Shown: positions 25,591 through 34,320, counted from the first letter of the stretch. The stretch is DNA of 64,000 nt from Ornithinimicrobium sufpigmenti (GCF_004322775.1 NZ_CP036403.1:1054001-1118000); one strand, 5' to 3'. Translations and numbers: made by a program. Notes: a model not told the origin generated them from the letters alone.

Positions 25591-26619
25591 TCAGGCCACG
25601 ATGACCGGCGCGTCCAGACCCTCCCCGGCCAGCGCCACCTCGAGACGGGCGGCCACCCGGCCGGCCAGCACGGGGTCGGCGGCACGCACGACATACCCCG
25701 ATCCGGGCTCACCCCCGACCTCCGCCCCGTGGTGGTCCAGCAGCGCCAGTCGGACCGCCCGCGCGGCGCGGGCGTCGGCCGGCTCGGGCGCTACGTCGGG
25801 CACGCCCACGGCCCTGGCCTGCTCGGTACCGGGAGCGGCACCGAGGGCGGCCCGGACGGCCTCGCGATGGCCGAGGGCGAACCAGTCGCCGGGACCGGTG
25901 CGCACCAGGGACCGGGCACCGGTCGCGGACGGGTCGACGAGGGCGGCCAGCCCCCGGACGAGGGCCGCGGGGACGGCCTCCGCCTTGCCCTTGACCAGGT
26001 CGGCCGCGGCCGCGAGCTCGTCGCCGACCGCGCGGGCGGTGACCGCCAGCGGGCGGCCGTCGGCGTCGGTCCCGCCGCGGAGGTCGTCGACGACCTGGAC
26101 GCCGTGTGCGCCAAGGGCGAAGTCGGTCTGACCGGCGCGCCAGGCGCGGCCGGCCGTGTCGCTGAGCACCAGCCCGAAGGTGACGCCCGGCGTCCGCTCG
26201 GCCAGCTTCCGGTGCAGGTCGCGCGCGGCGCCGTCCGGGTCCTCGGGCAGGAGCAGGACCCCGCCGGCGGGGCCGGTGTTCGAGGCGTCCACCCCCGCCG
26301 CGGCAAGGACCGGTCCGGCGACCGACTCGACGACCTGCGTGGTGCCGTGCGCGGTGGTGCGCTCGGCGACCACCCGGACGGTATGCCGTGCCACCGCCTC
26401 CTCCCGCGGAGCGTGGTCGCGCAGGCCGTACGCCTTGGACAGCACCTTGCCCGAGACCACCAGGATGTCGCCGTCGCGCAGGCCGCCCCAGGGCTCGAGC
26501 GCGGTGCTCAGCAGGCCGGCGACGTCGGCCCCCTGGGGCACCTCCGGCACCCCGGTCAGGGGGAGCAGCTGGACGGCCCCGGACGCCACCCCGGACGTCG
26601 TCCCCGGTCCGGCCGTCAC
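25591..26619 (-). CDS. fbiB: Coenzyme F420-0:L-glutamate ligase, short form
   Basis: A 342-residue protein with a CofE-type ligase domain: LLPLTGVPEVPQGADVAGLL near 18-37, LRDGDILVVSGKVLSKAYG near 46-64, VSDTAGRAWRAGQTDFALGAHGV near 175, and ADLVKGKAEAVPAALVRGLA near 220-240. It adds glutamates to F420-0. The last ~95 residues do not show the FMN/nitroreductase domain of full-length mycobacterial FbiB (~448 residues). The GTG start overlaps the fbiA stop (GTGA), so translation is coupled. Confidence 0.9.
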   Translation of the reverse strand: MTAGPGTTSGVASGAVQLLPLTGVPEVPQGADVAGLLSTALEPWGGLRDGDILVVSGKVLSKAYGLRDHAPREEAVARHTVRVVAERTTAHGTTQVVESVAGPVLAAAGVDASNTGPAGGVLLLPEDPDGAARDLHRKLAERTPGVTFGLVLSDTAGRAWRAGQTDFALGAHGVQVVDDLRGGTDADGRPLAVTARAVGDELAAAADLVKGKAEAVPAALVRGLAALVDPSATGARSLVRTGPGDWFALGHREAVRAALGAAPGTEQARAVGVPDVAPEPADARAARAVRLALLDHHGAEVGGEPGSGYVVRAADPVLAGRVAARLEVALAGEGLDAPVIVA

Positions 26620-27641
26620 GAGGCGGCCGGACCGGCGTCGACCGTGCGCGCGTCGCGGCCGAGCTGGCCCGCGAGGTCGAGCAGCTCGCCCGCCAGGCGC
26701 GTCGCGCCCGCGACGTCCCGCATCAGCAGGTCGGTGGCCCGCACGGGCAGGCGGGAGGGGTAGGACGCGTCGGCGTCGGCGTGGTCCACGAGCCAGCCGT
26801 CGAGGAAGTCGGAGTAGAGCCCGGCCACGCCGGCGGCCGACACCTCCACGCCCAGCGGCGCCAGGCAGGCGTCGGCGTGGCCCCGGACCGGCCGGCCGCC
26901 GATGAGCGGGCTGACCCCGACGACGGGTGCCCGTGTGCCGCGCAGGGCGTCCCGGACCCCGGGGACACCCAGGATGATCCCGATCGAGACCACCGGGTTG
27001 CTCGGCGGCAGGACGACGACGTCCGCGGAACGGATGGCCTCCAGCACGCCAGGTGCCGGGGTCGCCTGGGTGAGACCCGCGACGGTGAACGCGCTGGCGG
27101 GCAGCCTTGCCCCGTGCCGCACCCACCACTCCTGGAAGTGGATCGCCCGCTCGCCCCCTTCCTCGTCGGGCACCACCACATGGGTCTCGATCGGGGTGTC
27201 GGTCACCGGCAGGAGCCGCACCCCCTGCTCGGGAAGACCCCACCGGCGGGCCAGCCGCTCGGTGACCTGGCTCAGGCTCAGGCCCTGACCCAGCCACAGG
27301 CTGCGGGCCACGTGCGTGGCCAGGTCGCGGTCGCCCAGCCCGAACCACTCCGGCCCCACGCCGAGCTCGCCCAGCTCGGCGAGCAGCGCGTGGGTGTCAC
27401 CGGCCCGGCCCCAGCCCTGGTCCTCGTCCACGCCGCCCCCGAGGGTGTAGAGGACCGAGTCCAGGTCCGGGCAGACCCGGAGACCGAAGAGGGTGATGTC
27501 GTCCCCGGTGTTGCCCACGACGGTGACCTGTGCGGGCTCGGCGTCGCCGCTGAGGGCGCCGGGACGGGCGGCGAGGGCCTGGACGAGGCCGCGGACGAAG
27601 CGGGCCCCGCCCACGCCACCCGAGAGTGCGGTGATCTGCAT
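26616..27641 (-). CDS. fbiA: 2-phospho-L-lactate/PEP transferase of F420 synthesis (CofD/FbiA)
   Basis: A 341-residue CofD-family transferase. It opens with MQITALSGGVGGARFVRGL, the phosphate/nucleotide loop, followed by TVVGNTGDDITLFGLRVCPDLDSVLYTLGG near 45-75. The core block DVVVLPPSNPVVSIGIILGVPGVRDAL is near 216-242, followed by VVGVSPLIGGRPVRGHADACL. It joins the lactyl or phosphoenolpyruvyl unit to Fo to give (dehydro-)F420-0. ATG 27641 has CACAAT six bases upstream, so it may be leaderless too. It is divergent from whiB. Confidence 0.94.
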   Translation of the reverse strand: MQITALSGGVGGARFVRGLVQALAARPGALSGDAEPAQVTVVGNTGDDITLFGLRVCPDLDSVLYTLGGGVDEDQGWGRAGDTHALLAELGELGVGPEWFGLGDRDLATHVARSLWLGQGLSLSQVTERLARRWGLPEQGVRLLPVTDTPIETHVVVPDEEGGERAIHFQEWWVRHGARLPASAFTVAGLTQATPAPGVLEAIRSADVVVLPPSNPVVSIGIILGVPGVRDALRGTRAPVVGVSPLIGGRPVRGHADACLAPLGVEVSAAGVAGLYSDFLDGWLVDHADADASYPSRLPVRATDLLMRDVAGATRLAGELLDLAGQLGRDARTVDAGPAAS

Positions 27642-27683
27642 ACCCCCATTGTGCGAGGTCAGGAGCTTGTAGCAGACCAGGGG

Positions 27684-27712
27684 TTGACTCGGAGGCATGA
27701 CACGCGTGTAAT
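27684..27712 (+). promoter_or_regulatory. Predicted promoter of whiB (TTGACT-17-TGTAAT)
   Basis: TTGACT at 27684-27689 and TGTAAT at 27707-27712 are 17 bases apart, a textbook sigma-70-type promoter and the best one in the window. It predicts a leader of about 60 bases before ATG 27778, unlike most genes here. Confidence 0.6.
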
Positions 27713-27721
27713 TCTCTTGTT

Positions 27722-27736
27722 GTGACTTCGCGTCAC
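27722..27736 (+). promoter_or_regulatory. Inverted repeat GTGAC-TTCGC-GTCAC in the whiB leader
   Basis: A perfect 5-bp inverted repeat starting a few bases after the predicted transcription start. It could be an operator for a dimeric regulator or a small 5' hairpin in the mRNA. Confidence 0.4.
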
Positions 27737-27777
27737 GACCGGCGGTGAACGTGTTGGCGAGAGGTCGAGGAGGAGCC

Positions 27778-28047
27778 ATGCACGAGCTGGAACTGTTATC
27801 CCTGTTGAACGGTGCCGAGGAGTCGGAGCCGGTGTCCTGGCAGGAGCGTGCCCTGTGCGCGCAGACTGACCCAGAGGCATTCTTCCCTGAGAAGGGCGGT
27901 TCGACCCGGGAGGCAAAGAAGGTCTGTGTCGGGTGCGAGGTCCGGGCCGAGTGCCTGGAGTACGCCCTGTCCAACGACGAGCGCTTCGGCATCTGGGGCG
28001 GCCTGTCGGAACGGGAGCGGCGCAAGCTGAAGAAGCGCGCTGTCTGA
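27778..28047 (+). CDS. whiB2: WhiB-family Fe-S transcription regulator (WhiB2/WhmD-like)
   Basis: An 89-residue Wbl protein. The 4Fe-4S ligands are Cys27, Cys50, Cys53 and Cys59 (CVGC spacing CXXC, then CX5C). GIWGG at 71-75 and a basic end (RRKLKKRAV) follow. The CAQTDPEAFFPEKGGSTREAKK core is close to WhiB2/WhmD, which controls septation and division in actinomycetes. ATG 27778 has GAGGAGG upstream and a real leader. It heads the conserved envelope gene run to its right. Confidence 0.93.
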   Translation: MHELELLSLLNGAEESEPVSWQERALCAQTDPEAFFPEKGGSTREAKKVCVGCEVRAECLEYALSNDERFGIWGGLSERERRKLKKRAV

Positions 28048-28087
28048 CCGGCGCCGCCTCGCGCGCCCGCTCGGTCCAGCCCCGCCC

Positions 28088-31000
28088 ATGACGTCGACGA
28101 CCTCCTCGGTCGCCGGCGCGGTCCCCGCGGACCGCGCCCCCCTCGACGACGTCACGGTCTTCCTCCTCCCGAGGCCCCACGACGCGGGCCGCGGTGACCT
28201 CGACGCCGACATCGAAGCGGCGGTGGCGGTCCTCGACGCCGTCCAGCAGCAGACGGTCCGGGTCCGGCGGGTGCTCATCCCCGGGTTCGACCAGGAGCGT
28301 GAGGGTGCGGACCGGGTGCTGCGCCACCCGCTCAGTGCCGAACGCCGGGTGCCGCTGCTGCTGCGCCGCCCCCTGGGCCCGGCCGTCGCCCGCTGGGAGG
28401 TCGTCGAGGACGCACGTCGCAGCCTGCCGGTCGAGCAGGGCCACTGGCTCTGGTTCCTCGCCCCGGACTCCCGACCCGCACCCGACGCCCTCGCCGCACT
28501 GCTGGCGGCCACCCGGCGCAGCAGCCGGGTGGGGGTCGTCGGGCCCAAGCTGGTCGCCGCGGACGACCCTCGGCGGCTGGTCGGCCTCGGCCACCACCTG
28601 ACGGTGGCCGGGCGCTCGACCGATGCCGACCCCCCAGGCCTGGTGGACCAGGGACAGCACGACCTGCGCCAGGACGTGCTCGGGGTGCCGCTGGTCGGGT
28701 CGCTGGTGGACAGCGCCGTGCTGGACGCGGTCGGCGGACTCGACCGAGCCTTCGGCGAGGACGGCGTCGACGGGCTGGACCTGGGATGGCGCAGCCACCT
28801 GGCGGGCCAGCGTGTGGTCGTCGCCCCGGAGGCGGTGGTCCAGCAGGGCCAGAAGGGCCTCGGCGTGCGGGACCCGCGGCGGACCCGCATGCGGCAACGG
28901 CAGGTGGCGCTGGCCCGCGGGTCGGCCTGGGCAGCTCCCTGGCGGGCCCTCGGCGTAGCGTTCACCTCCCTGCTGGCCGCGCTCGTCCTGCTGCTCGTCA
29001 AGCGCCCGGAGGAAGCAGCGGGGGAGTGGACCGACGTGCGGGCCGTCCTCAGCCCGGCCCGCGGGTGGGGGGCCCGCCGTCGGTTCGCCCCCCGGCGCAC
29101 GGTGCGCCCGCGGGACCTGACCGGCCTGCACAGCCCGGCCACCAGCGGCTGGCGCAGCACGCGGGAGACCGTCGTCGAGGCGCTCGACCCCCGTGCCGGC
29201 CGGTGGTCCGACAGATCTGCCGGGCGGGTAGGCGCGCCGCACGGTGGCACCGAGACGGGACCGGTGTCGGAGGAGTTCGCCACCCTGGCCGGGGAAGGAC
29301 GCCGCAGCCGGTTCAGCGGTCCGCTGACCCTGGCTGTGCTGATCACCGTGGTGGTCACAGCGTGGTGGGGGCGGGGACTCTCCGGGGCTCTGGACCCCGG
29401 GGGCCTGGGACTGGTCGGTCCCGAGCTGGGTCCTGCCGCCACCGACGCCCACGGACTGTTCTCCTCCGCCCTTGACGGATGGCGCGGCGGGGGGCTCGGC
29501 CACGAGCGGCCGGCGGAGACCTGGCTGCTGCCCGCGGCGGCGGTGGCCTGGGTCGTCTCCTGGTTGCCGGGGGCCGGCTCCGCCGTGGCCGGTCCCGCAC
29601 TGGCGTGGGTGCTGGCCCTCGCCGGCCCGCTGTCCGTCGTCAGCGCCTACCTCGCCCTGCGCCGGGCCACCCACGGCAGGTGGGTCCGTGCTCTCCTCGC
29701 GCTCGGCTGGGCCGGCCTGGCGCCGCTGACGCTGGCCCTCGGCGACGGTCGGCTCGGCCCAGCGGTGGTCCACGTGCTGGCACCGCTGCTCGTGGCCGGA
29801 GCTGCAGTCTGCGCGGTGCCCGCCGGCGGGCCGCGGCGCACCGCGGCGTGCTTCGCCACCGTGCTGGGGATCGCGTTGGCCGCCCTCTGGGTGCCGGCTC
29901 TGCTGGTGCTGAGCACGGTCGGCGGCCTGCTCCTGCTGGTGCTCGGGCGGCGGTCCGCGCGCTGGCGCGGGGGCGTGCTGGCGGTGCTGCCGTGGGCCTT
30001 GCTGGTGCCGTGGCTGCCGGCGGCCCTCAGCGAGCCGGTGCGCCTGGCCGGGGGCGCGGGGGCCACCCAGGCCGTCACCTCGCTGCCGTCAGCCGGGCCC
30101 GTCTGGCAGACCGTGCTGCTCCAGCCCGGGGTCGCGGTCGACCTGGGCTCGCTGGCGGCCGTGCCGCTGTGGTTGACGGGCCCGCTGTGGCTGGCGGCGC
30201 TGGGCGCCCTGCTGGTGCCGGGTCGCCCCGGTCGACGGGCCGGGGTCCTGATGGCGGTCGCGTTGCTCGCGCTCGCCGGGGCCCTGCTCGCGCTGCGCAC
30301 CGGACTCGGCCGGCTCCCGGCGGAGCACGCCCAGGCCGGGCTGGTCGTCACCGCCTGGCCCGGGACGGCGCTGTCGATCGCAGGTGCCGCCCTGCTGCTG
30401 GCCACCGGGATCCTCGTCGACCGGCTCCTCCACGCTCCGTCTGTCGTCCGCCGGAAGGATGGCGAGGAGGACGGGGCCACAGACGGGACAGCCGAGGCGG
30501 AGGGACCGCGCAGGGGTTGGCGCCGGGCGCTCGTCGCGCTCGTCCTGGCGCCGACGGCCCTGCTCGGCGCCTGGGGGCTGGTGCCGGACCTGAAGCCGGA
30601 CGCGCTGGCGGTCGCGGAAGACCCGCTGCCCGCCGTGGCCGGCGAGCAGGGCCGCGGCCCGGCTGCCCTGCGCACGCTGGTGCTGGACCCGACGGGGCCG
30701 GAACCGACCGACGCCGTGCGCGTCGACCTGCTCGGGTCCGAGCCCGAGCCTGCGCGGATCCTGCGGGACCGGACGACCGACCTCGTGACGCCTGCTCAGG
30801 AGCAGGACGAGGTGCTGGGGGCGGCGGAGGCCTTGGTGTCCGGCGCCTCGCCGGAGGAGGCTGGGGAGGCCATGACCGACGTGGGCGCCGGGTACCTTCT
30901 CCTGCAGGCGTCCGCCGACCATCCGCTGGCAGCGCAGATCGACCGCGTCAACGGCCTGACCAGGGTCTCCGGTCCGCCGGACCAGGTGCTGTGGAGACGT

Positions 31001-31471
31001 ACCGATGCCGACGCGGGCCGGGTCCGGGTCCTGGACGCCGACGGGGCGCCGATCGGGAGACTCGGGGTGACCGGGCCGCACGCGCGCGCGGAGGGGGACC
31101 TGCGCGCTCTGCCCGGGGCAGCCGCCCTCGACGTCGCGGAGGGCGGGGGCTGGTCCGGTCACGCACGCGTGCTCGTCGACGGGCAGGAGGCGTCGGTCTC
31201 CCCGGAGAACCAGGTCGCCGTGCCCGAAGGGGCGCGGCTGGTGGAGGTCGGGCTGGACCGGCCACGGTGGACGTGGCACGCGGTGACCCTCGGGTTGGCG
31301 CTGATCGTCGGCTTCCTCGCGCTCCCGGTGGGGCGCAGGGAGAGCCGGACCGGGCCCGGACGGGAGCTGGCGCGGACCAGGTCACGGCACGAGGGAGCCG
31401 GGCCGGCTGGCGGCGCCGACGGCCCGGGTGACGCGACGCAGGACCCGGGTGACGGGACGGAGAAGACGTGA
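28088..31471 (+). CDS. Large multi-pass membrane glycosyltransferase
   Basis: A 1127-residue protein. The first ~300 residues are a GT2-like domain: VTVFLLPRPHD start, HWLWFLAPDSRPAPDALAALL near 118-138, VGVVGPKL near 150, and LDRAFGEDGVDGLDLGWRSHLAGQRVVVAPEA near 218-249. Then come about 10-12 hydrophobic helices from roughly 415 to 850, and an extracytoplasmic C-terminal domain with a final helix near 1060-1080. It is a known actinobacterial family sitting between WhiB and DUF5719 genes, and probably glycosylates a wall or lipid-linked polymer. No ribosome site or -10 box is visible at ATG 28088. Confidence 0.85.
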   Translation: MTSTTSSVAGAVPADRAPLDDVTVFLLPRPHDAGRGDLDADIEAAVAVLDAVQQQTVRVRRVLIPGFDQEREGADRVLRHPLSAERRVPLLLRRPLGPAVARWEVVEDARRSLPVEQGHWLWFLAPDSRPAPDALAALLAATRRSSRVGVVGPKLVAADDPRRLVGLGHHLTVAGRSTDADPPGLVDQGQHDLRQDVLGVPLVGSLVDSAVLDAVGGLDRAFGEDGVDGLDLGWRSHLAGQRVVVAPEAVVQQGQKGLGVRDPRRTRMRQRQVALARGSAWAAPWRALGVAFTSLLAALVLLLVKRPEEAAGEWTDVRAVLSPARGWGARRRFAPRRTVRPRDLTGLHSPATSGWRSTRETVVEALDPRAGRWSDRSAGRVGAPHGGTETGPVSEEFATLAGEGRRSRFSGPLTLAVLITVVVTAWWGRGLSGALDPGGLGLVGPELGPAATDAHGLFSSALDGWRGGGLGHERPAETWLLPAAAVAWVVSWLPGAGSAVAGPALAWVLALAGPLSVVSAYLALRRATHGRWVRALLALGWAGLAPLTLALGDGRLGPAVVHVLAPLLVAGAAVCAVPAGGPRRTAACFATVLGIALAALWVPALLVLSTVGGLLLLVLGRRSARWRGGVLAVLPWALLVPWLPAALSEPVRLAGGAGATQAVTSLPSAGPVWQTVLLQPGVAVDLGSLAAVPLWLTGPLWLAALGALLVPGRPGRRAGVLMAVALLALAGALLALRTGLGRLPAEHAQAGLVVTAWPGTALSIAGAALLLATGILVDRLLHAPSVVRRKDGEEDGATDGTAEAEGPRRGWRRALVALVLAPTALLGAWGLVPDLKPDALAVAEDPLPAVAGEQGRGPAALRTLVLDPTGPEPTDAVRVDLLGSEPEPARILRDRTTDLVTPAQEQDEVLGAAEALVSGASPEEAGEAMTDVGAGYLLLQASADHPLAAQIDRVNGLTRVSGPPDQVLWRRTDADAGRVRVLDADGAPIGRLGVTGPHARAEGDLRALPGAAALDVAEGGGWSGHARVLVDGQEASVSPENQVAVPEGARLVEVGLDRPRWTWHAVTLGLALIVGFLALPVGRRESRTGPGRELARTRSRHEGAGPAGGADGPGDATQDPGDGTEKT

Positions 31472-33330
31472 TGGCACGACGCGCAGGTGTGCTCCGACTG
31501 TGTGCTGCTCTCGTCGCCGGTGGGGCTCTCGTGGGCACGGCGGCGGCGACGGACGTGACGGTGGGTCCTCGCGAGGCCGGACCCGCGGCCCCGGCCGCGC
31601 AGACCTCGGCACCCGACCGAGCGTCATACCTCACCGAGGCGGTGCTGGCGTGCCCCGGCACCCCGGAGGGCAGCGACGAGGTGGGCGCGGGACTGACCAC
31701 GCTCGCCGTGGCCAGCGCGCCCGAGGACGTCTTCAGCGTGGCGATGCTGCCCGACGGTGACCCCGGAGGGATGGTGCTGGCGCTGGCCGGTGCAGGGGGC
31801 GGCGAGGACGCAGCCGAGGGCACGACCGAGGACTCTGCCGAGGAGGGCGGTGAGGCCTTCGGGGCGACCCTGGAGGTCGGCCGGTGGGGCCTGCTCCGCG
31901 CACACGGGCAGCAGGCCCCCGGCGTGGTGGGGAGCCAGGTCTCACTCGTCCCGGACGCCGGGACACGGGGCTGGGCGCTGAGCCCGTGCCTGCAGCCGGA
32001 GGACCTGGTCCACCTCGTGGGTGGTGGTGAGGGGGCTGGGCGGGTCGAGCACCTCATCATCACGAACCCCGCTTCTGACCCTGTCACGGTCGACGTCGAG
32101 GTCTTCGGGGCAGACGGCGCGGTGACCACCGTGGGCGGCTCGGGCCTCGTGATCCCGGCGCACGGCAGGCTGGTCAAGCGGCTCGACGCTCTGGCGCCGA
32201 GCGTGCAGCAGCCGGTCGTGCGGATCACGGCCCAGGGCGGGCCGGTGGCGGCGCACCTCACCGAGCGCCACCGCGAGGGGACCACCGACCTGGGCCGCGA
32301 GGTGGCTGCTCCGGCGGCGAGCCCCGACCGCGAGCTCGTGCTGCCGGCCCTGCCGGGCTCGACGGAGGGCGAGCAGACGGTGACCCTCCGCCTGTTCGCA
32401 CCGGAGGCGGAGGCGGTCGTGGAGCTGCGGGCGCTCACCGACGGCGGGGCAGCTGTCCCCGAGACGGCCGTGGTGCGGGTGCCCGCTGGCGGCACGACGG
32501 AGGTCGAGCTCGAGGACCTGCCTGCGGCCAGCGCCCTGCGGCTGCGTTCGGACGAGCCGGTCACGGCCGGCGCCCTGCTGCGGGTCGCCCCGTCCTCGGA
32601 CGAGCCGATCGTGGTCGGGGAGGGGGGCCCGGACGGTGCCGCACGCAGAGCTGGCCCGGACGGTGCCGCGCGCACCGCCGGCCCGGACGGCGCCGCGCGC
32701 ACGACCGTCCCCGACCAGGCGAGCAGCACTGCTGGCCCCGATGAGGCCACGGCCACGGCTCAGCCCGACGAGGCTGCACGCACCGCCGCCCCCGCCGACG
32801 AGGAGGCTGACCGGCAGACGGAGCCGGTGCTGCACCCTGCCGGTGAGACTGCCTGGGTCGCGGCGGTGCGGCTCTCGCAGACGCCCCTGGGCATGGCCGT
32901 GCCCGACCTTGCCGACGTCCCCCGTCTCGCCGACCTTCCCGGCACGTCCGACGGGGAAGGCGCTGACGGTGACGAAGAGGGTCCTGGAGCGCGAGATGAA
33001 GGCGCTGAGCCGCAGGGGGCGGACGAGCTGCACCCACCCCTCACCCTGGCGGTCTCGGTGGCCGACGCCACCACCGCCTCGGTGCTGTGGCTCGAGCGTG
33101 ACGGTGGCGTGAGCCGCGAGGAGCTCGCCCTCGCCCACGACACGACACAGCTCCTCGAGGCGCCTGCCGAGGCCGTCGCCTTCTGGGTGCTGCCCACCGG
33201 CGAGGCGGGCGTGGCCGCGGCCCTGCACCTCTCCGGTGCTGATGTGGTCGGGCCGTACCTCAGCGCGACGTCGGTGCCACCCGTGCCGTGGACCCGGCAG
33301 GTCCCGGCGGTGGTGCCGGTCCTGCCCTGA
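31471..33330 (+). CDS. DUF5719 family exported protein
   Basis: A 619-residue protein with a Sec-type signal (RRAGVLRLCAALVAGGALVGTAAA) at residues 3-27. The body is beta-rich and secreted: YLTEAVLACPG near 50, VEHLIITNPASDPVTVDVEVFGADG near 190-215, and WTRQVPAVVPVLP at the end. A nine-residue repeat lies near 386-439. ATG 31471 overlaps the glycosyltransferase stop (TGATG), so the two are coupled and may form one envelope glycan machine. The function of DUF5719 is unknown. Confidence 0.88.
   Translation: MARRAGVLRLCAALVAGGALVGTAAATDVTVGPREAGPAAPAAQTSAPDRASYLTEAVLACPGTPEGSDEVGAGLTTLAVASAPEDVFSVAMLPDGDPGGMVLALAGAGGGEDAAEGTTEDSAEEGGEAFGATLEVGRWGLLRAHGQQAPGVVGSQVSLVPDAGTRGWALSPCLQPEDLVHLVGGGEGAGRVEHLIITNPASDPVTVDVEVFGADGAVTTVGGSGLVIPAHGRLVKRLDALAPSVQQPVVRITAQGGPVAAHLTERHREGTTDLGREVAAPAASPDRELVLPALPGSTEGEQTVTLRLFAPEAEAVVELRALTDGGAAVPETAVVRVPAGGTTEVELEDLPAASALRLRSDEPVTAGALLRVAPSSDEPIVVGEGGPDGAARRAGPDGAARTAGPDGAARTTVPDQASSTAGPDEATATAQPDEAARTAAPADEEADRQTEPVLHPAGETAWVAAVRLSQTPLGMAVPDLADVPRLADLPGTSDGEGADGDEEGPGARDEGAEPQGADELHPPLTLAVSVADATTASVLWLERDGGVSREELALAHDTTQLLEAPAEAVAFWVLPTGEAGVAAALHLSGADVVGPYLSATSVPPVPWTRQVPAVVPVLP
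32626..32787 (+). repeat. 27-bp coding repeat, six copies, in the DUF5719 gene
   Basis: Six consecutive nine-codon units encode GPDGAARRA, GPDGAARTA, GPDGAARTT, VPDQASSTA, GPDEATATA and QPDEAARTA. The first three are nearly identical at DNA level, the last three have diverged. The consensus is xPDxAxxTA, a Pro/Ala/Thr-rich flexible linker in an exported protein. Confidence 0.85.
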
Positions 33331-33417
33331 GCCCGGGAGGCGGCGCCCGAGGTATGGCGTCACCCGGCCTCGCCTCGCTCGCTGCCTGCCAGGAGAGCAG
33401 CCGCCAGGAGAGTGCGG

Positions 33418-33804
33418 CTAGCGCAGGTCGTCGGGGTCGCGCCCGAGCATGCGGGCGACCTGCTCGGTCACCACCTCCGACACCAGGGCGGCCAGCTCCT
33501 CGGGCTCCTGGGCCCGCTGCACGATGGGGCGGCGGTAGATCACCAGCCGGGCCGGCATCGAGCGTTCCGCCGGGAACAGACGCCCCAACGGCACGCCGTG
33601 CTCCCACGGGGCCGGGTCGGAGGGCGGCACCTCCTCGACCGCCAGCTCGATCCCCAGCCCGTGTCCGAGGATGCGCTCAACGGTCTCCACGGCGTCGAGC
33701 ACCAACTCGTCGAAGCGCTCGCGGCGGGTGGTCATGAGGGGCAGCGGCGGCCACGCGAGCGGGCCGCGGGGGCCTCGTCCGTGCCGGTCGCGTCGCGGGC
33801 CCAT
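33418..33804 (-). CDS. Metallopeptidase-fold family protein lacking HExxH
   Basis: A 128-residue protein of the zincin-like metallopeptidase family common in actinobacteria. The core is RERFDELVLDAVETVERILGHGLGIELAVEEVPP, then LGRLFPAERSMPARLVIYRRPI. Where the family zinc motif HExxH usually lies, the sequence reads VVTEQVARMLGRDPDDL, so the two zinc histidines are missing and it is probably not catalytic. TAGGGT seven bases before ATG 33804 supports the full-length start with its Arg/Pro-rich N-terminus. Confidence 0.82.
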   Translation of the reverse strand: MGPRRDRHGRGPRGPLAWPPLPLMTTRRERFDELVLDAVETVERILGHGLGIELAVEEVPPSDPAPWEHGVPLGRLFPAERSMPARLVIYRRPIVQRAQEPEELAALVSEVVTEQVARMLGRDPDDLR

Positions 33805-33811
33805 GGTTCGG

Positions 33812-33817
33812 ACCCTA
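33812..33817 (-). promoter_or_regulatory. Predicted -10 box (TAGGGT) for the metallopeptidase-like gene
   Basis: Seven bases separate it from ATG 33804 on the minus strand, favouring this start over the internal ATG near residue 24. Confidence 0.5.
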
Positions 33818-33886
33818 ACCCAGCGTCCCTGGTCGATCAGCGGTGCTCTCCCGGAGCGCCTTACCGGCTTTGTCAGCTCTCATGCC

Positions 33887-33892
33887 TAGAGT
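33887..33892 (+). promoter_or_regulatory. Predicted -10 box (TAGAGT) for the DUF3499 gene
   Basis: Six bases separate it from GTG 33899, predicting a leaderless transcript. Confidence 0.55.
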
Positions 33893-33898
33893 GTCGGG

Positions 33899-34279
33899 GT
33901 GACTCTGATCCGCCAGTGTTCGAGGACGGCCTGCGTGCGGCCCGCGTCGTCCACGCTCACCTATGTCTACGCGGAGCAGACCGCGGTGCTGGGGCCGCTG
34001 GCCACCTATGCCGAGCCGCATTCCTACGACCTGTGCGAGCAGCACGCCACCCGGCTGACCGCCCCTCGCGGCTGGGACGTCGTGCGTCTGGAGCTGCCGG
34101 AGGGCGAGCCGCGCCCACCGGTGGACGACCTCGCGGCCCTGGCCGACGCCGTCCGCGAGCACCGTGGCACCGTGACGGTCGAGGACGGTGACAACGGCTA
34201 CCGGACCGAGCGCGGCGAGTACGCCTCCGTGACCGAGATCGCCCGGCGCGGGCACCTGCGGGTCCTGCGCGACCGGTGA
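33899..34279 (+). CDS. DUF3499 family protein
   Basis: A 126-residue actinobacterial protein. The N-terminus IRQCSRTACVRPASSTLTYVYAEQTAVLGPL and YDLCEQHATRLTAPRGWDVVRL carry three or four conserved Cys/His that look like a small metal-binding knuckle. Then comes a linker and an acidic/basic tail. DUF3499 genes are usually placed, as here, between the metallopeptidase-like gene and manB. The function is not known. Confidence 0.9.
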   Translation: MTLIRQCSRTACVRPASSTLTYVYAEQTAVLGPLATYAEPHSYDLCEQHATRLTAPRGWDVVRLELPEGEPRPPVDDLAALADAVREHRGTVTVEDGDNGYRTERGEYASVTEIARRGHLRVLRDR

Positions 34280-34320
34280 GCTCCGTCGGCGGGCACCGTC
34301 GCGACCTACCGGTCCCTGGG

